Of a stretch of DNA of 64,000 nucleotides, positions 1 to 13,470 are shown one piece after another (position 1 is the first letter of the stretch; every line of letters begins with the position of its first letter). Below the pieces are notes generated by a model, which was given only the letters and a program-made list of their open reading frames with translations, searched no databases and had not been told where the DNA came from. Source of the stretch: Polyodon spathula (lineage: Eukaryota > Chordata > Actinopteri > Acipenseriformes > Polyodontidae); the NCBI RefSeq assembly GCF_017654505.1, contig NC_054572.1:4038914-4102913 (forward strand), given 5' to 3'. The translations under genes and the position numbers were made by a program.

Positions 1-180
1 GTAACTGTTATGTGATTGAAGTAATCCAATTAGTATGATATTCGTGTTGTCATGGATATACAAAATGTCTTTGTATTAAAGATACCAATATCATGCTACA
101 GCATGTATCACCAGCAAGCAGCTCGTTTAATATCTAGGTCTAGTACTAAGCATAGTACTGAAGTATTACAACTACTACTG

Positions 181-181
<1 letters not shown>

Positions 182-242
<61 letters not shown>
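182..242. repeat. (TA)n microsatellite
   Basis: About 30 uninterrupted TA dinucleotides. Confidence 0.97.
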
Positions 243-247
<5 letters not shown>

Positions 248-299
248 TGCAGTGTTCAAAATTGAAGGCATATGAACAATAAGGTTTTTTTTTTTTTAA

Positions 300-420
300 A
301 TGTACACAAAAGATTAAAAAATATTTTATTTTCAGGATGTTTCGGGCAAAAGCCCTTCTTCAGCTGTTTAAAAATAAAAGTAAACACAGTGCAGTAAACT
401 TGTTATTAGTCAAGCTTTGT
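300..420. other. AT-rich stretch with a TTTCGGGCAAAAGCCC motif
   Basis: The palindromic GGGCAAAAGCCC motif followed by TTCTTCAGCTG resembles a terminus I associate with Penelope-like elements. Only this short piece is present, so the assignment is weak. Confidence 0.25.
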
Positions 421-544
421 AATTAAACAATAATTCCGTGGGTGGTGTCATGATTATTGAAGTTTCTTGTTGTTTGTTCCCCTTTCCACACCCCACATTT
501 TAGAAAGGGAGTACTAAGAAAAATGGTAAAAAATAAACAGACAA

Positions 545-930
545 GGGGAAGTTGAAATCCTCCATTAGTATGGCTTCTCCTTTGAACATGCATTTCTAAT
601 GTCATTGTATAACAGATTATTTTGCTCAAGGTCTGAATCTGGCGGTCTATAGCATGCTCCTATTATTATGCCCTTGGAATTTTTGTCCTTTATTCTGACC
701 CATGCTGTTTCTTCTTCATTTTCTTTGTCCAGGTTTAACACCTTGGCTTCAAGAGTGTTTCTTATGTATAGAGCTACCCCTCCTCCTCTTCTGTCCTGCC
801 TGTCTTTCCTATACATTGTTTACCCACAAATATTATATTCATCCCCATCACCAAGTTTCTGTAACACCTATCATATCATAATTACTTGTTAGTCCTTCTG
901 TTTTTTTGTTGATTTCTGTCCCCTACATCA
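545..930 (-). pseudogene. CR1-type LINE endonuclease fragment
   Basis: The minus strand reads RKDRQDRRGGGVALYIRNTL, IIIGACYRPP and, further on, EDFNFP, the apurinic-endonuclease blocks of CR1/jockey-group LINEs. Broken by stops and lacking the reverse transcriptase. Confidence 0.75.
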
Positions 931-3154
931 TGATCTATTACATGGACATGTGCCTTTCAAAGCTTTCTCAGAAGGACAAATATCACTGTGTACCACATAT
1001 TCTCTTATATTCTTGTCTCTTCTATAGACAGTGTTAAAATAATTATGAAAAATTGAAAAATGGAAAAATGAAGTGTCAGTCTTCTTTAGCAGCATACATT
1101 GAGCTGTGAGGATTTCATACATATATAACTATCATTTCCAAAAATGGGGCTACTTACCAAAAAAGAGGTACATTTTCAAAAACTCCAGGTTTTTAAGGTC
1201 CCTAACAAGGACCTTAAAAGGAAGCCCAAAACACTATAGGGTGCATTGAGTGTAGCCGAGACGAGCGCCTCGCTCTCAAGAATAAAACTTCTCAACTGAT
1301 TGTATCAACTCGGAAACACAATCGCTTCAATATAACATCTCAACTGATTGTATCAAGTCTGAAGCACAATCTCTTCGTAAACCCTGCAGTTATTGTTTCA
1401 TTTAACAATCAGTAGAGCAATGGCTACATTTCCAGAAAATGGGTACAAACAGATTCCACGAAAGGTGGAAAACGTTCTCTCTATTGTATTTAATTGAGTA
1501 ATAGCAGAAATAAATAATTCCACCAATGAGATCCTTGTCCTTTAATTGTGTTCTGAAAAATATTGACAATAACCCATCCAGCCAGAGCATTTGTCTAATT
1601 TTATATCTAAACTCCAGTTTGACATTCAGGAGGGTAGGCTTACACATGAATTACATTCCCCATTATTTACAATGCATGGTGTGCATGAGTTCACCTATGT
1701 TTGTATTTTGTCTGTGTCAGGTACTACAAAGGCTCTTACTCAGAGCTCCAAGTGCCTGTGTTTCTTAGGAACAGGCTGCTGTGTTTACAATAACCCTGGA
1801 AGTTGAGGACAAACTGCTGCACGCTATTCTCCAGGTACCTACCTGAACTAACCCCGCTGTTTCCACAAAGGAGCCATTTGTCTCATTAGCTCAGCTGTAC
1901 AGCACACCTGCAGTACAGGACACAGGGGAAGATCCTGTCTGATTAACACTGAATCTTACACATTATGAAAACACATTATGAAAAAACATTATGGCCCAAC
2001 ATGTTCAGACCAATTTCTATTCTATTTGATATTATTTTTGGTCTATTTGAAAAGTATTTCAGGCTTAACTTGGAGAACCCAGTGGCATATAATAAAGGTC
2101 AAAATAGGCCTGTAACTGGGGTGCTCTGATACTGTGAGGCTGTCCAGGTTTTATTTATTTTACAGCAGCTGCAGTGTTGGTGGCCGCCACTAGTGTACCA
2201 GCAATGGCAGCCCTAGTGCAGAAGGATATATACCTTGCAGTATATGAACAACAAAAAAACAAACAAAAAACAAAACATGGTTCAAAACAATCATCGGGCT
2301 TGTGTTTGAAAGCTTTTCCACACCATGTGCCTTTTGCAGCAGGGAAACAGAATTCCAGCAGACAAATCCTTGAACAATGAGTCTTTCTGAGGCCTGTGTG
2401 TGTAACAGGGAGGAGGCTGGTGTGAACAGGTAAGTATTAACCACTATGCAGAGTGATTCTTGTAGAGCTTTAAACATTAAAACGACGGCTCATCACACCA
2501 ATGTACCACACAACCCCGCCCATTGCACTTGGGTCAAAAATAACAGTGTGAGTTTGTCATGTTAAGCTGTTGCAGGCAGGAATCCTTGCAATGGTTCCTT
2601 TACCATTGCTCTCAAACTATCACCTCTGCTTGATAAGGTGTGACTGCTCTCATCCCACAGGTGATTGTATTGGCTTTATGTCAGTTTTCATTTAGCGTCT
2701 CTATCTAGTGTGTTCAATGTAAATATTGGTAGTGAATGAATGCCAAAAGATTGTCCTGGAAATTGTTTATCAAAAAGCACTGCACTGCAACCACCTGATC
2801 TGAAGCAAAAATATACAATATTGAACACTGAGCTGGTGTGTCTGAGAATACAAATACAAGACGCATGTTTCGTGGGTGGAGTTAAAGGACATTAGACCAA
2901 GGACTGGTTAGCTGAATTTTGTAGTGCTTTATGCTGTGATTCAAGGTATAAAACAGTTTAGTTTACAAACAGCTTGTGATATTTTAAACTGGTTAACCCT
3001 GGATGGGTCCCCTAGCTAAATAGAAAATATGCTTTTCTTTTTCAATTTAAATATACAGAGTTTGGTTTCTCAGTGGGTTATTTTTTGGTTGAGGAAGGTC
3101 AAATGTTTAAAAATCAATTATTCTTTTTAGTCTGAAATCAAAACTACGCTTTGA
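931..3154. other. Gene-free interval
   Basis: No coding or RNA gene seen. A roughly 50-bp imperfect tandem duplication (CTCAACTGATTGTATCAA) lies at 1285-1380. Short open frames lack family motifs. Confidence 0.6.
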
Positions 3155-4377
3155 TGTAACATCAGCACACTAATGTAACTTCAGCACAATGCTGTAACTT
3201 CACCACATTGCTGTAACTTCACCACATTGCTGTAACTTCAGCACATTGCTGTAACTTCAGCACAATGCTGTAGCTTCACCACATTGCTGTAACTTTGCTG
3301 TAACTTCACACATTGCTGTAACTTCACCACATTGCTGTAACTTCAGCACTTGCTGTAACTTCAGCACATTGCTGTAACTTCAGCACATTGCTGTAACTTT
3401 GCTGTAACTTCACACATTGCTGTAACTTCACCACATTGCTGTAACTTCACCACATTGCTGTAACTTCACCACATTGCTGTAACTTTGCTGTAACTTCACA
3501 CATTGCTGTAACTTCACCACATTGCTGTAACTTCAGCACATTGCTGTAACTTCACCACATTGCTGTAACTTCACCACATTGCTGTAACTTCACCACATTG
3601 CTGTAACTTCAGCACATTGCTGTAACTTCAGCACATTGCTGTAACTTCACCACATTGCTGTAACTTCACCACATTGCTGTAACTTCACCACATTGCTGTA
3701 ACTTCACCACATTGCTGTAACTTCACCACATTGCTGTAACTTCAGCACATTGCTGTAACTTCACCACATTGCTGTAACTTCAGCACATTGCTGTAACTTC
3801 AGCACATTGCTGTAACTTCAGCACAATGCTGTAGCTTCACCACATTGCTGTAACTTCACCACATTGCTGTAACTTCACCACATTGCTGTAACTTCACCAC
3901 ATTGCTGTAACTTCACCACATTGCTGTAACTTCACCACATTGCTGTAACTTCACCACATTGCTGTAACTTCACCACATTGCTGTAACTTCACCACATTGC
4001 TGTAACTTCACCACATTGCTGTAACTTCACCACATTGCTGTAACTTCACCACATTGCTGTAACTTCAGCACATTGCTGTAACTTCAGCACATTGCTGTAA
4101 CTTCACCACATTGCTGTAACTTCAGCACATTTCTGTAACTTCAGCACATTGCTGTAACTTCACCACATTGCTGTAACTTCAGCACAATGCTGTAACTTCA
4201 GCACATTTCTGTGTACTTCAGCACATTGCTGTAACTTCACCACATTGCTGTAACTTCAGCACATTGCTGTAACTTCACCACATTGCTGTAACTTCAGCAC
4301 ATTGCTGTAACTTCACCACATTGCTGTAACTTCACCACATTGCTGTAACTTCAGCACAATGCTGTAACTTCAGCACC
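3155..4377. repeat. 19-bp minisatellite, about 1.2 kb
   Basis: Unit CACATTGCTGTAACTTCAC, roughly 63 copies, varying mainly at CACCAC/CAGCAC, with a few truncated units (TAACTTTGCTGTAACTTC). Confidence 0.96.
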
Positions 4378-5724
4378 TGAGACGTCAGTCGCAATGCCCA
4401 CAATATGACAATTTGTGACTGAGAAATCTTCCTTTGTAGTAGGTGCACTGGGACCAAGCTCTAAAGCAAATGACTGCTCCTGTGAATTTTATACAGAGTA
4501 ATGGTGTCTACAACACTGTTTGCTTGCTTCTCCTGCTCAACTGCTATTCTTCCACAAATTCTTTTTTGATGTTCAAGTATGATCATACCACCCGTGTTTT
4601 GTGCGCTGCGTACTGGAGCACAAGGTCCATGAGCAGCAGACCAGGTACACGCTGATCTAGCTCTGTGTTAGCACGCTACAGTATTGAATTTGGAAAAGAA
4701 GACAAAAGCACACATTTCTGCTGAATTTGTTTATGGCATGTAACCTACGTTTTCACCTTTACAGGGTCTTTTGTTCTTGGAGTATATTGGAAGATATTGG
4801 CAAACTGAGTTTGTGTTTAATTATGTTTTAAAATGTATCTAGAGCAGATGTTCCCAATCACGGTCCTGGAGGGCAATTCCAGTCCAGGTTTAACAGATAG
4901 CATGCTATAGTGATGCTGTGAGGATCGCTTCAGGATCTGAATGCAGGTTTCAATAGTTCAATTAATCAATTTAGAGCAGGGTCAGAACAAAGACAAGGAG
5001 TGGAAGGGCCAGCTTTGGCCACCAATGATCTAGAGCATCTGAAAATGTTCTCAGTTCTTTTAAATGACTTATATGTGTCTGTATCTGATAGATAAATGTG
5101 TTGGGAATGAGATAACAGTTGATCGCTGAACCTGAATGCATGCACATACATACATACATGCACATGCTTTCAGCACATCTAGAGTATGTCACTTCCCTTA
5201 GTCTCATTTGTTGCAGAAGCCGGTCTTGTATGCAGCCTGAAGGAGCTCTGTGCGGTAGAGCCGGAGCGCCATCTGCTGTTGAACACTGCTGCAAAACAAA
5301 CCAGAGCTCTTCAGAAGCGTCACACTTATTTGTTATTATGTGGTGAGAATGTGGATTATGCTCTTCAAGGAGTAGTACATGAAAAACCAATGAAAGAAGA
5401 AGTTAAGTGGAAGCAAAATGCAATGCTAAAGACACAAGATATGCTTTCACTTTAACTGCTCAATATGTGTAAAAGGCAGCGTTACAAAGGGCTTCAATTA
5501 GATGTCCATCATGAACATATGCTGTTACAGTGTATGTATGTGATTAAAATAACCGGTCAGTTGTTTGTTGTGATTACTTGGAATCGTTTACCCACCTATG
5601 GATAAGGTCACAGTCTATGCTTAATGAGTACAAAAAATAGCATCAGGCTGCAGCAATACAGTGTCACAAAGCATATAAAAACCTGTCAAATACTACAGTA
5701 TTAAGCTTCCCACTTGCAGCTTGC
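4378..5724. other. Gene-free interval with a dispersed-repeat fragment
   Basis: 4845-5035 carries GGTCCTGGAGGGC near one end and GGAAGGGCCAGCTTTGGCC near the other, like short dispersed fish repeats. Open frames around 5186-5455 have no recognisable domain. Nothing else seen. Confidence 0.4.
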
Positions 5725-8143
5725 CAGTCTGGGCTCGGTTTATAATCATTAAGTCACAGAGGAGATGCAGTCTGGGCTCAGTTTATAATCATTCAGTCAC
5801 AGCGGAGACGCAGTCTGGGCTCGGTTTATAATCATTCAGTCACAGCGGAGACGCAGTCTGGGCTTGGTTTATAATCATTCAGTCACAGAGGAGATGCAGT
5901 CTGGGCTCAGTTTATAATCTTTCAGTCACAGCGGAGATGCAGTCTGGGCTCAGTTTATAATCATTCAGTCACAGAGGAGATGCAGTCTGGGCTCGGTTTA
6001 TAATCATTCAGTCACAGAGGAGACGCAGTCTGGGCTCGGTTTATAATCATTCAGTCACAGAGGAGATGCAGTCTGGGCTCGGTTTATAATCATTCAGTCA
6101 CAGCGGAGATGCAGTCTGGGCTCAGTTTATAATCATTCAGTCACAGCGGAGATGCAGTCTGGGCTCGGTTTATAATCATTCAGTCACAGAGGAGACCCAG
6201 TCTGGGCTCGGTTTATAATCATTCAGTCACAGAGGAGATGCAGTCTGGGCTCAGTTTATAATCATTCAGTCACAGCGGAGACGCAGTCTGGACTCGGTTT
6301 ATAATCATTCAGTCACAGAGGAGATGCAGTCAGGGCTCGGCTTATAATCATTCAGTCACAGAGGAGATGCAGTCTGGGCTCGGTTTATAATCATTCAGTC
6401 ACAGCGGAGATGCAGTCTGGGCTCAGTTTATAATCATTCAGTCACAGAGGAGATGCAGTCTGGGCTCGGTTTATAATCATTCAGTCACAGAGGAGACGCA
6501 GTCTGGGCTCGGTTTATAATCATTCAGTCACAGAGGAGATGCAGTCTGGGCTCGGTTTATAATCATTCAGTCACAGAGGAGACGCAGTCTGGGCTCGGTT
6601 TATAATCATTCAGTCACAGAGGAGATGCAGTCTGGGCTCGGTTTATAATCATTCAGTCACAGAGGAGATGCAGTCTGGGCTCGGTTTATAATCATTCAGT
6701 CACAGAGGAGATGCAGTCTGGGCTCAGTTTATAATCATTCAGTCACAGCGGAGATGCAGTCTGGGCTCGGTTTATAATCATTCAGTCACAGAGGAGATGC
6801 AGTCTGGGCTCGGTTTATAATCATTCAGTCACAGCGGAGACGCAGTCTGGGCTCAGTTTATAATCATTCAGTCACAGCGGAGACGCAGTCTGGGCTCGGT
6901 TTATAATCATTCAGTCACAGAGGAGATGCAGTCTGGGCTCGGTTTATAATCATTCAGTCACAGCGGAGATGCAGTCTGGGCTCGGTTTATAATCATTCAG
7001 TCACAGAGGAGATGCAGTCTGGGCTCAGTTTATAATCATTCAGTCACAGCGGAGATGCAGTCTGGGCTCAGTTTATAATCATTCAGTCACAGCGGAGATG
7101 CAGTCTGGGCTCGTTTTATAATCATTCAGTCACAGAGGAGATGCAGTCTGGGCTCAGTTTATAATCATTCAGTCACAGCGGAGACGCAGTCTGGACTCGG
7201 TTTATAATCATTCAGTCACAGAGGAGATGCAGTCTGGGCTCGGTTTATAATCATTCAGTCACAGAGGAGACGCAGTCTGGGCTCGGTTTATAATCTTTCA
7301 GTCACAGCGGAGATGCAGTCTGGGCTCAGTTTATAATCATTCAGTCACAGCGGGAGATGCAGTCTGGGCTCGGTTTTATAATCATTCAGTCACAGAGGAG
7401 ATGCAGTCTGGGCTCAGTTTATAATCATTCAGTCACAGAGGAGACGCAGTCTGGGCTCGGTTTATAATCATTCAGTCACAGCGGAGATGCAGTCTGGGCT
7501 CGGTTTATAATCATTCAGTCACAGAGGAGATGCAGTCTGGGCTCGGTTTATAATCATTCAGTCACAGCGGAGATGCAGTCTGGGCTCAGTTTATAATCAT
7601 TCAGTCACAGAGGAGACGCAGTCTGGGCTCGGTTTATAATCATTCAGTCACAGCGGAGATGCAGTCTGGGCTCGGTTTATAATCATTCAGTCACAGAGGA
7701 GATGCAGTCTGGGCTCGGTTTATAATCATTCAGTCACAGCGGAGACGCAGTCTGGGCTCGGTTTATAATCATTCAGTCACAGAGGAGACGCAGTCTGGGC
7801 TCGGTTTATAATCATTCAGTCACAGCGGAGATGCAGTCTGGGCTCGTTTTATAATCATTCAGTCACAGAGGAGACGCAGTCTGGGCTCGGTTTATAATCT
7901 TTCAGTCACAGCGGAGATGCAGTCTGGGCTCAGTTTATATTCATTCAGTCACAGCGGAGATGCAGTCTCGGCTCGGTTTATAATCATTCAGTCACAGCGG
8001 AGACGCAGTCTCGGCTCGGTTTATAATCATTCAGTCACAGCGGAGACGCAGTCTGGGCTCAGTTTATAATCATTCAGTCACAGCGGAGATGCAGTCTGGG
8101 CTCAGTTTATAATCATTCAGTCACAGCGGAGATGCAGTCTGGG
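5725..8143. repeat. 44-bp minisatellite, about 2.4 kb
   Basis: About 55 tandem copies of a 44-bp unit containing GCAGTCTGGGCTC, GTTTATAATCATTCAGTC and ACAG(A/C)GGAGA. Copies differ mostly at four transition or transversion sites, and one unit gained a G near 7350. Confidence 0.97.
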
Positions 8144-8988
8144 TCTGTTTGATGCTATGACAAAACAAAGAGCGACAGTTCTCTATAAAAATGAAAGGCT
8201 TTGCTTCAGTTTAGCTTACTTTTGTTACCCTAGAGACTTGCTTTCTTTGTGACAAATGTCCTCCAAACGCCAACTGCTAGTGCAGAAACCCAAGCCGGTG
8301 CAGGTGCTCATTAGTGAGGTATTAGTAGGCCTCTTGACTGCTTCGTCTTCTATTATTCACGAGCGTGAGCAGTATAATGTGGAAGCGGTTATTGGACTTG
8401 TTGCTTTGTCTGCCCCGTTGTCAGTTTATTTTACCCGCTGCCCCAGAATAGCAGCTGTATTTAAACCAGGGTTTAGGAAACCAAGGTTATAAACACCGCA
8501 CCACTGTGTTTGAGATGCTGGGATGGGTCTATTATTTTCCTGGGTGAAACTCATAAAAGGGCATGCTTTCTCTTGTGCCTCTGCATTGTAACAGGTAAAA
8601 TAGATCTGGGAAAGGACTGCTTAACAAGCTGGTTGCTTCTAAACAATAAATGGAAACTGAAGACAGTTGTGTAATTAAAATCGGAAACAATGTTTATTTC
8701 AGGATGCAGCTTTATAACCTTGCATCACTCTGCTTGCTGGTGGACTCTCTAAATCTGCAGTCCCCTCTATTTATTTTACATGCTCAATAAATCAGCGTCA
8801 AGTACATTTAGCGCCATTTTACCTTATTTGGCAATTATTTCTATAATACAGCTTCACACCCATGTTATGCATTAAAATATACACTTCCAATACTCTCGTT
8901 TCCAGATTTTCATGGGAAGAAAAATAAATCCATGTTCCACTATTTTACCTGAAGCAATAGAGATGGTGTTTAAATTAGCATTAAGGTT
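8144..8988. other. Gene-free interval
   Basis: No exon with family motifs seen on either strand. The 78-codon open frame at 8256-8492 has no recognisable homology. Confidence 0.45.
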
Positions 8989-8990
8989 TA

Positions 8991-9240
8991 CAGTGGTCCT
9001 CAAAAGTATTAACCCCCCCTTCGACTTTTCCACATTTTAGTGTGTTACAACATGAAATCAAAATGGATTTAATTAGGAGTTTTTGCCACTGATCAACACA
9101 AAAAAAGTCCATAATGTCAAAGTGAAAAATAAAATCTAAAAATTGTTCTAAATTAATTACAAATATAAAACAGAAAATAATTGATTGCATAAGTATTCAC
9201 CCCCATTGCTATGTCACACCTAAATAAGTTGTGGTGAAAC
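8991..9240 (+). mobile_element. Tc1-like terminal repeat fragment
   Basis: Begins TA/CAGTGGTCCTCAAAAG and closely follows the left terminal repeat of the element at 19473 through GATTGCATAAGTATTCACCCC. It breaks off before any transposase sequence. Confidence 0.85.
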
Positions 9241-9430
9241 CAATTGTCTTTAGACTCGTTTTCTCATTGGAAATAGTGATATTTCAAAATATCACTGTCC
9301 TGGTCACAAAACCAAAGTTTGTGGGGAATAATGGTCATTTTCTATACTTTTGAGGCATAAGCAATTAGGAAATAACACTTACTACCCAGGAACAAAAATT
9401 GTGTTACACAGTGTTATCATCTCAGTGAAT
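9241..9430. repeat. Unclassified repeat shared with 63640-63730
   Basis: From about 9335 the sequence TTTTCTATACTTTTGAGGCA and the following 80 bases recur inside the Tc1 at the right edge of the window. A 22-nt palindrome (AGTGATATTT-CA-AAATATCACT) lies at about 9275-9296. Confidence 0.6.
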
Positions 9431-9616
9431 TCCTTCAGGGCAGGTGAAGATGAAAACCTGCAGCAAAGTGTGTTCCCTAGAATGCCCATAGAAAGAAGTT
9501 TGGTGTCAATGTTTCAATACTGGCATTGTATAGCCATGTAACAGGGCCAGCAGCTCTGTATATTTAGTTTATTTTTAGAACAGTTTCCCCCTCTACCTGT
9601 GTTATTTTGTATTTGC

Positions 9617-9647
<31 letters not shown>

Positions 9648-11730
9648 TTGTATGTTTATTTATATGTGATGGCGAAGCGCTGTGGGTTTTGTTTATTGTT
9701 TTGCAGCGTGGATGGGAAGCCGCATGCACGTTGATTTAAACCTCGTGTTAATGTGTGGCTGTCGGCTAGTGCATTGGTAACTAGCTGGCAGTCCCACATA
9801 TTAATAAACTCATCCATATTGTGGCCGAGGGGGTACGAACTAGTTAAACCCCTCGGCCACTGTATTAAAGCCTGCAGATCTCCCTGCTCTAGGTGGCTGT
9901 ATGGAGGAGAGCGAGAGAGCGAGCGAGAGGTTAATTTAAAACGAAACCAAACACATATAGGATCAGTGAAGGCAATTGCCCAGCCCGACCTGTAGTGTAG
10001 TTCTAGTAGTGCTAGTATTTTGTGTTTGTGTTTATTTTTGTTTATTTATTTATTGTTACGCTCTGTGAGCAAGAGTGTTTTCTGTTTAAACATTTTTTGT
10101 TGTTGTTCGTCCTTATGGTCTGCTGTCACCTCAATGTCATTTCCTGCCAAAAGGTGGCACCGGAATTGCATCAGTAATACACAAAACTAGTGCTATCTGC
10201 TGTACAATTCAGGAATTGCAACTCAGCCAGTTGAATTACATTATAAGAACACTAAATAATTCAGTAGTTCAGGACAAACACCAATCACAACATGTTTTAG
10301 CACAAATATTTATTGAGCAGTGTGTGGAGTATGCAAAAAATACACAGAAGTATGTTATATACACACATTGATTTGGCATCAAACCTAACTTGGTTTGGGG
10401 GCTCACTGCCTGGTCGACTGGACGAGGCGGAGACCCCCCAAAAAGAACAAGCAGGTCTCAATGCCTCGAGTAGTACTAGATATAGCCCACTTGAAGGGTT
10501 AACCAAACCTTTAACAAGGATCATCAAGAGAGGAAAACAAAACCCAAGTTTGGGAAATAAACCTCTGGGAATCCTCAAGGATTTCCCTTCCTCCAGGCAG
10601 GCTACTAATGCAAACAGCATATCTGAATAAAGCATTCTTAATATCATATTTGTTTTCATAAAACCTTAATAATCCCCAAAAATAACGAACTAGTCGCTTG
10701 ACGAGGGTGAATAGGTTGAACACCTTTTCAAAATGCAAAAACGGGACACTCTACTTATATTAGTGTTTCCCCCAATGGGGGGGAGTAATGATTAGTTGTA
10801 GTGATTGTGAGAGTAGAATGATTAGAAATGGAACCAGCATTAAATATTTTTAGGCTAGTTTTTTCCTTTTAAATGTGTATTTCAAATAGGTTTATTTGTA
10901 GCTTTTATTGTTGTGGACTATTTGGCTGTCGCTGCAGTGGCTGTTCTGTCTTGATGGCAGCGCGCTGTGTTTATTCATTTTTAAAAAGGGAAACTCAGGA
11001 AAGAACAGAAATACAGCATGTTCATGTGTCACTGGCCTAAATACCTCACAGGGCAATCGATTGCTGCACAAGGGGATCACTCTGTCACAGATCGAAGCTG
11101 ACTCTGCGTTGTGTTTAACAAAATAATTTGTGTAGACCAATGTTTAGTTTAAGATTTATTTCTCCTTTTATTTTGACTGTGATTAAAAAAAAAAGAACAC
11201 GTGCAAAGAAAAATAAATAATCAGTCATCTCCCACAGGTCTGCCACCTCATTCACTCGTTTCACAGACTGGGAAGAAACATCACGAACTGAATATTTTCG
11301 TTACTCCTCAACCATTTTTACCTATATTGAAATATTTTACTAGTGGATCCATGGTGACAATACCAACATTTATATTTACCACTACCATTTACACCACGAA
11401 TCTCAATGATATTTTTTCACATACATGATATGTGACGTCAGCTATCTTACCCTTCTTGTTACATACACCCCCATGTACTGCAATGGTTCAATCTGCCATG
11501 TTAGGGAACTCCGCGAAAATCTATTTTCAGTACCTCAAAAAGAACACAAGAGGGATCCCCTCCCTTTACATTATATAACTAACTGAGAATAAATCTGGTG
11601 CATCTATTGATAATCTGGCGAAATCATACACCTGCTACACATGCAGAGTCGTTATCGGCATGAGATTGGGTGTGTGGTTCAGTTGTGGGTACCATGTGAA
11701 AGATTTCTGGGAGCACGCCTGGATATATAT
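9431..11730. other. Gene-free interval with LTR-like section and hairpin
   Basis: TTTA repeat at about 9618-9650. The GC-rich stretch 9668-10110 is flanked by T-rich tracts and has a stem-loop at 9821-9860; it looks like part of a retroelement but shows no coding domain. The remainder is unremarkable. Confidence 0.35.
9821..9860. repeat. Perfect stem-loop
   Basis: GTGGCCGAGGGG and CCCCTCGGCCAC form 12-bp arms around a 16-nt loop. Confidence 0.85.
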
Positions 11731-13470
11731 AAGAACATAAGAAAATAAGAAAGTTTACAAACGAGAGGAGGCCATTCGGCCCATCTTGCTCGTTTGGTTG
11801 TTAGTAGCTTATTGATCCCAGAATCTCATCAAGCAGCTTCTTGAAGGATCCCAGGGTGTCAGCTTCAACAACATTACTGGAGAGTTGATTCCAGACCCTC
11901 ACAATTCTCTGTGTAAAAAAGTGCCTCCTATTTTCTGTTCTGAATGCCCCTTTGTCTAATCTCCATTTGTGACCCCTGGTCCTTGTTTCTTTTTTCAGGC
12001 TAAAAACGTCCCTTGGGTCAATACCTTTTAGAATTTTGAATGCTTGAATTAGGTCGCCACGTAGTCTTCTTTGTTCAAGACTGAACAGATTCAATTCTTT
12101 TAGCCTGTCTGCATATGACATGCCTTTTAAGCCCGGAATAATTCTGGTCGCTCTTCTTTGCACTCTTTCTAGAGCAGCAATATCTTTTTTATAGCGAGGT
12201 GATCAGAACTGCACACAATATTCAAGATGAGGGCTTACTATTGCATTGTACAGTTTTAACATTACTTCCCTTGATTTAAATTCAACACTTTTCACAATGT
12301 ATCCGAGCATCTTGTTAGCCTTTTTTATAGCTTCCCCACATTGTCTAGATGAAGACATTTCTGAGTCAACAAAAACTCCTAGGTCTTTTTCATAGATTCC
12401 TTCTTCAATTTCAATATTTCCCATATGATATTTATAATGTACATTTTTATTTCCTGCATGCAGTACCTTACACTTTTCTCTATTAAATGTCATTTGCCAT
12501 GTGTCTGCCCAGTTCTGAATCTTGTCTAGATCATTTTGAATGACCTTTGCTGCTGCAACATTGTTTGCCACTCCTCCTACTTTTGTGTCGTCTGCAAATT
12601 TAACAAGTTTGCTTACTATACCAGAATCTAAATCATTAATGTAGATTAGGAATAGCAGAGGACCTAATACTGATCCCTGTGGTACACCGCTGGTTACCAC
12701 ACTCCATTCTGAGGTTTTTCCTCTAATCAGTACTTTCTGTTTTCTACATGTTAACCACTCCCTAATCCATGTACATGTGTTTCCTTGAATCCCAACTGCG
12801 TTCAGTTTGAGAATTAATCTTTTGTGCGGGACTTTGTCAAAAGCTTTCTGGAAATCTAAATAAACCATGTCATATGCTTTGCAATTATCCATTATCGATG
12901 TTGCATCCTCAAAAAAATCAAGTAAGTTAGTTAGACACAATCCCCCTTTCCTAAAACCATGTTGACTGTCTCCCAGGACCCTGTTACCATATAGGTAATT
13001 TTCCATCTTGGATCTTATTATAGTTTCCATAAGTTTGCATATAATAGAAGTCAGGCTTACTGGTCTGTAGTCACCTGGTTCAGTTTTGTTTCCCTTTTTG
13101 TGGTCGGTATTACATTTGCAATTTTCCAGTCTGTCGGTACCACCCCTGTGTCAAGAGACTGCTGCATGATCTTGGTTAGCAGTTTGTAAATTACTTCTTT
13201 AATTTCTTTGAGTACTACTGGAAGGATCTCATCCGGCCCAGGGGATTTGTTTATTTTAAGAGCTCCTAGTCCATTTAACACTTCTGCCTCAGTTATGCTA
13301 AAGTTATTTAAAACTGGATAGGAACTGGATGACATGTGGGGCATGTTGTCAGTATCTTCCTTTGTAAAAACTTGTGAAAAGTAATCATTTAATATATTTG
13401 CTATTTTTTTTCTTCATCTACGATTTTGCCATTTGTATCTCTTAAACATTTAATCTCCTCTTTGAATGAC
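11731..13470 (-). mobile_element. CR1 LINE, 5'-truncated, reverse transcriptase and C-terminal domain
   Basis: The minus strand encodes [20 protein letters not shown], the catalytic KFADDTK and the C-terminal block RATRIIPGLKGMSYADRLKE. The N-terminal part (ALKINKSPGPDEILP) is in another frame, broken near 13060-13090, and a stop near 12200 separates the C-terminal domain. The 3' end has the octamer-type tail seen on the minus strand as TTCTTATGTTCTT. Best-preserved CR1 in the window, but not active as it stands. Confidence 0.92.

Noticed and set aside
8256..8492. 78-codon open frame after the 44-bp array
   Set aside because: No motif, no splice sites flanking it and no neighbouring exons.
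10313..10659. Overlapping open frames of 105-120 codons on both strands
   Set aside because: Opposing frames over the same unremarkable sequence; no domain similarity and no splice support.
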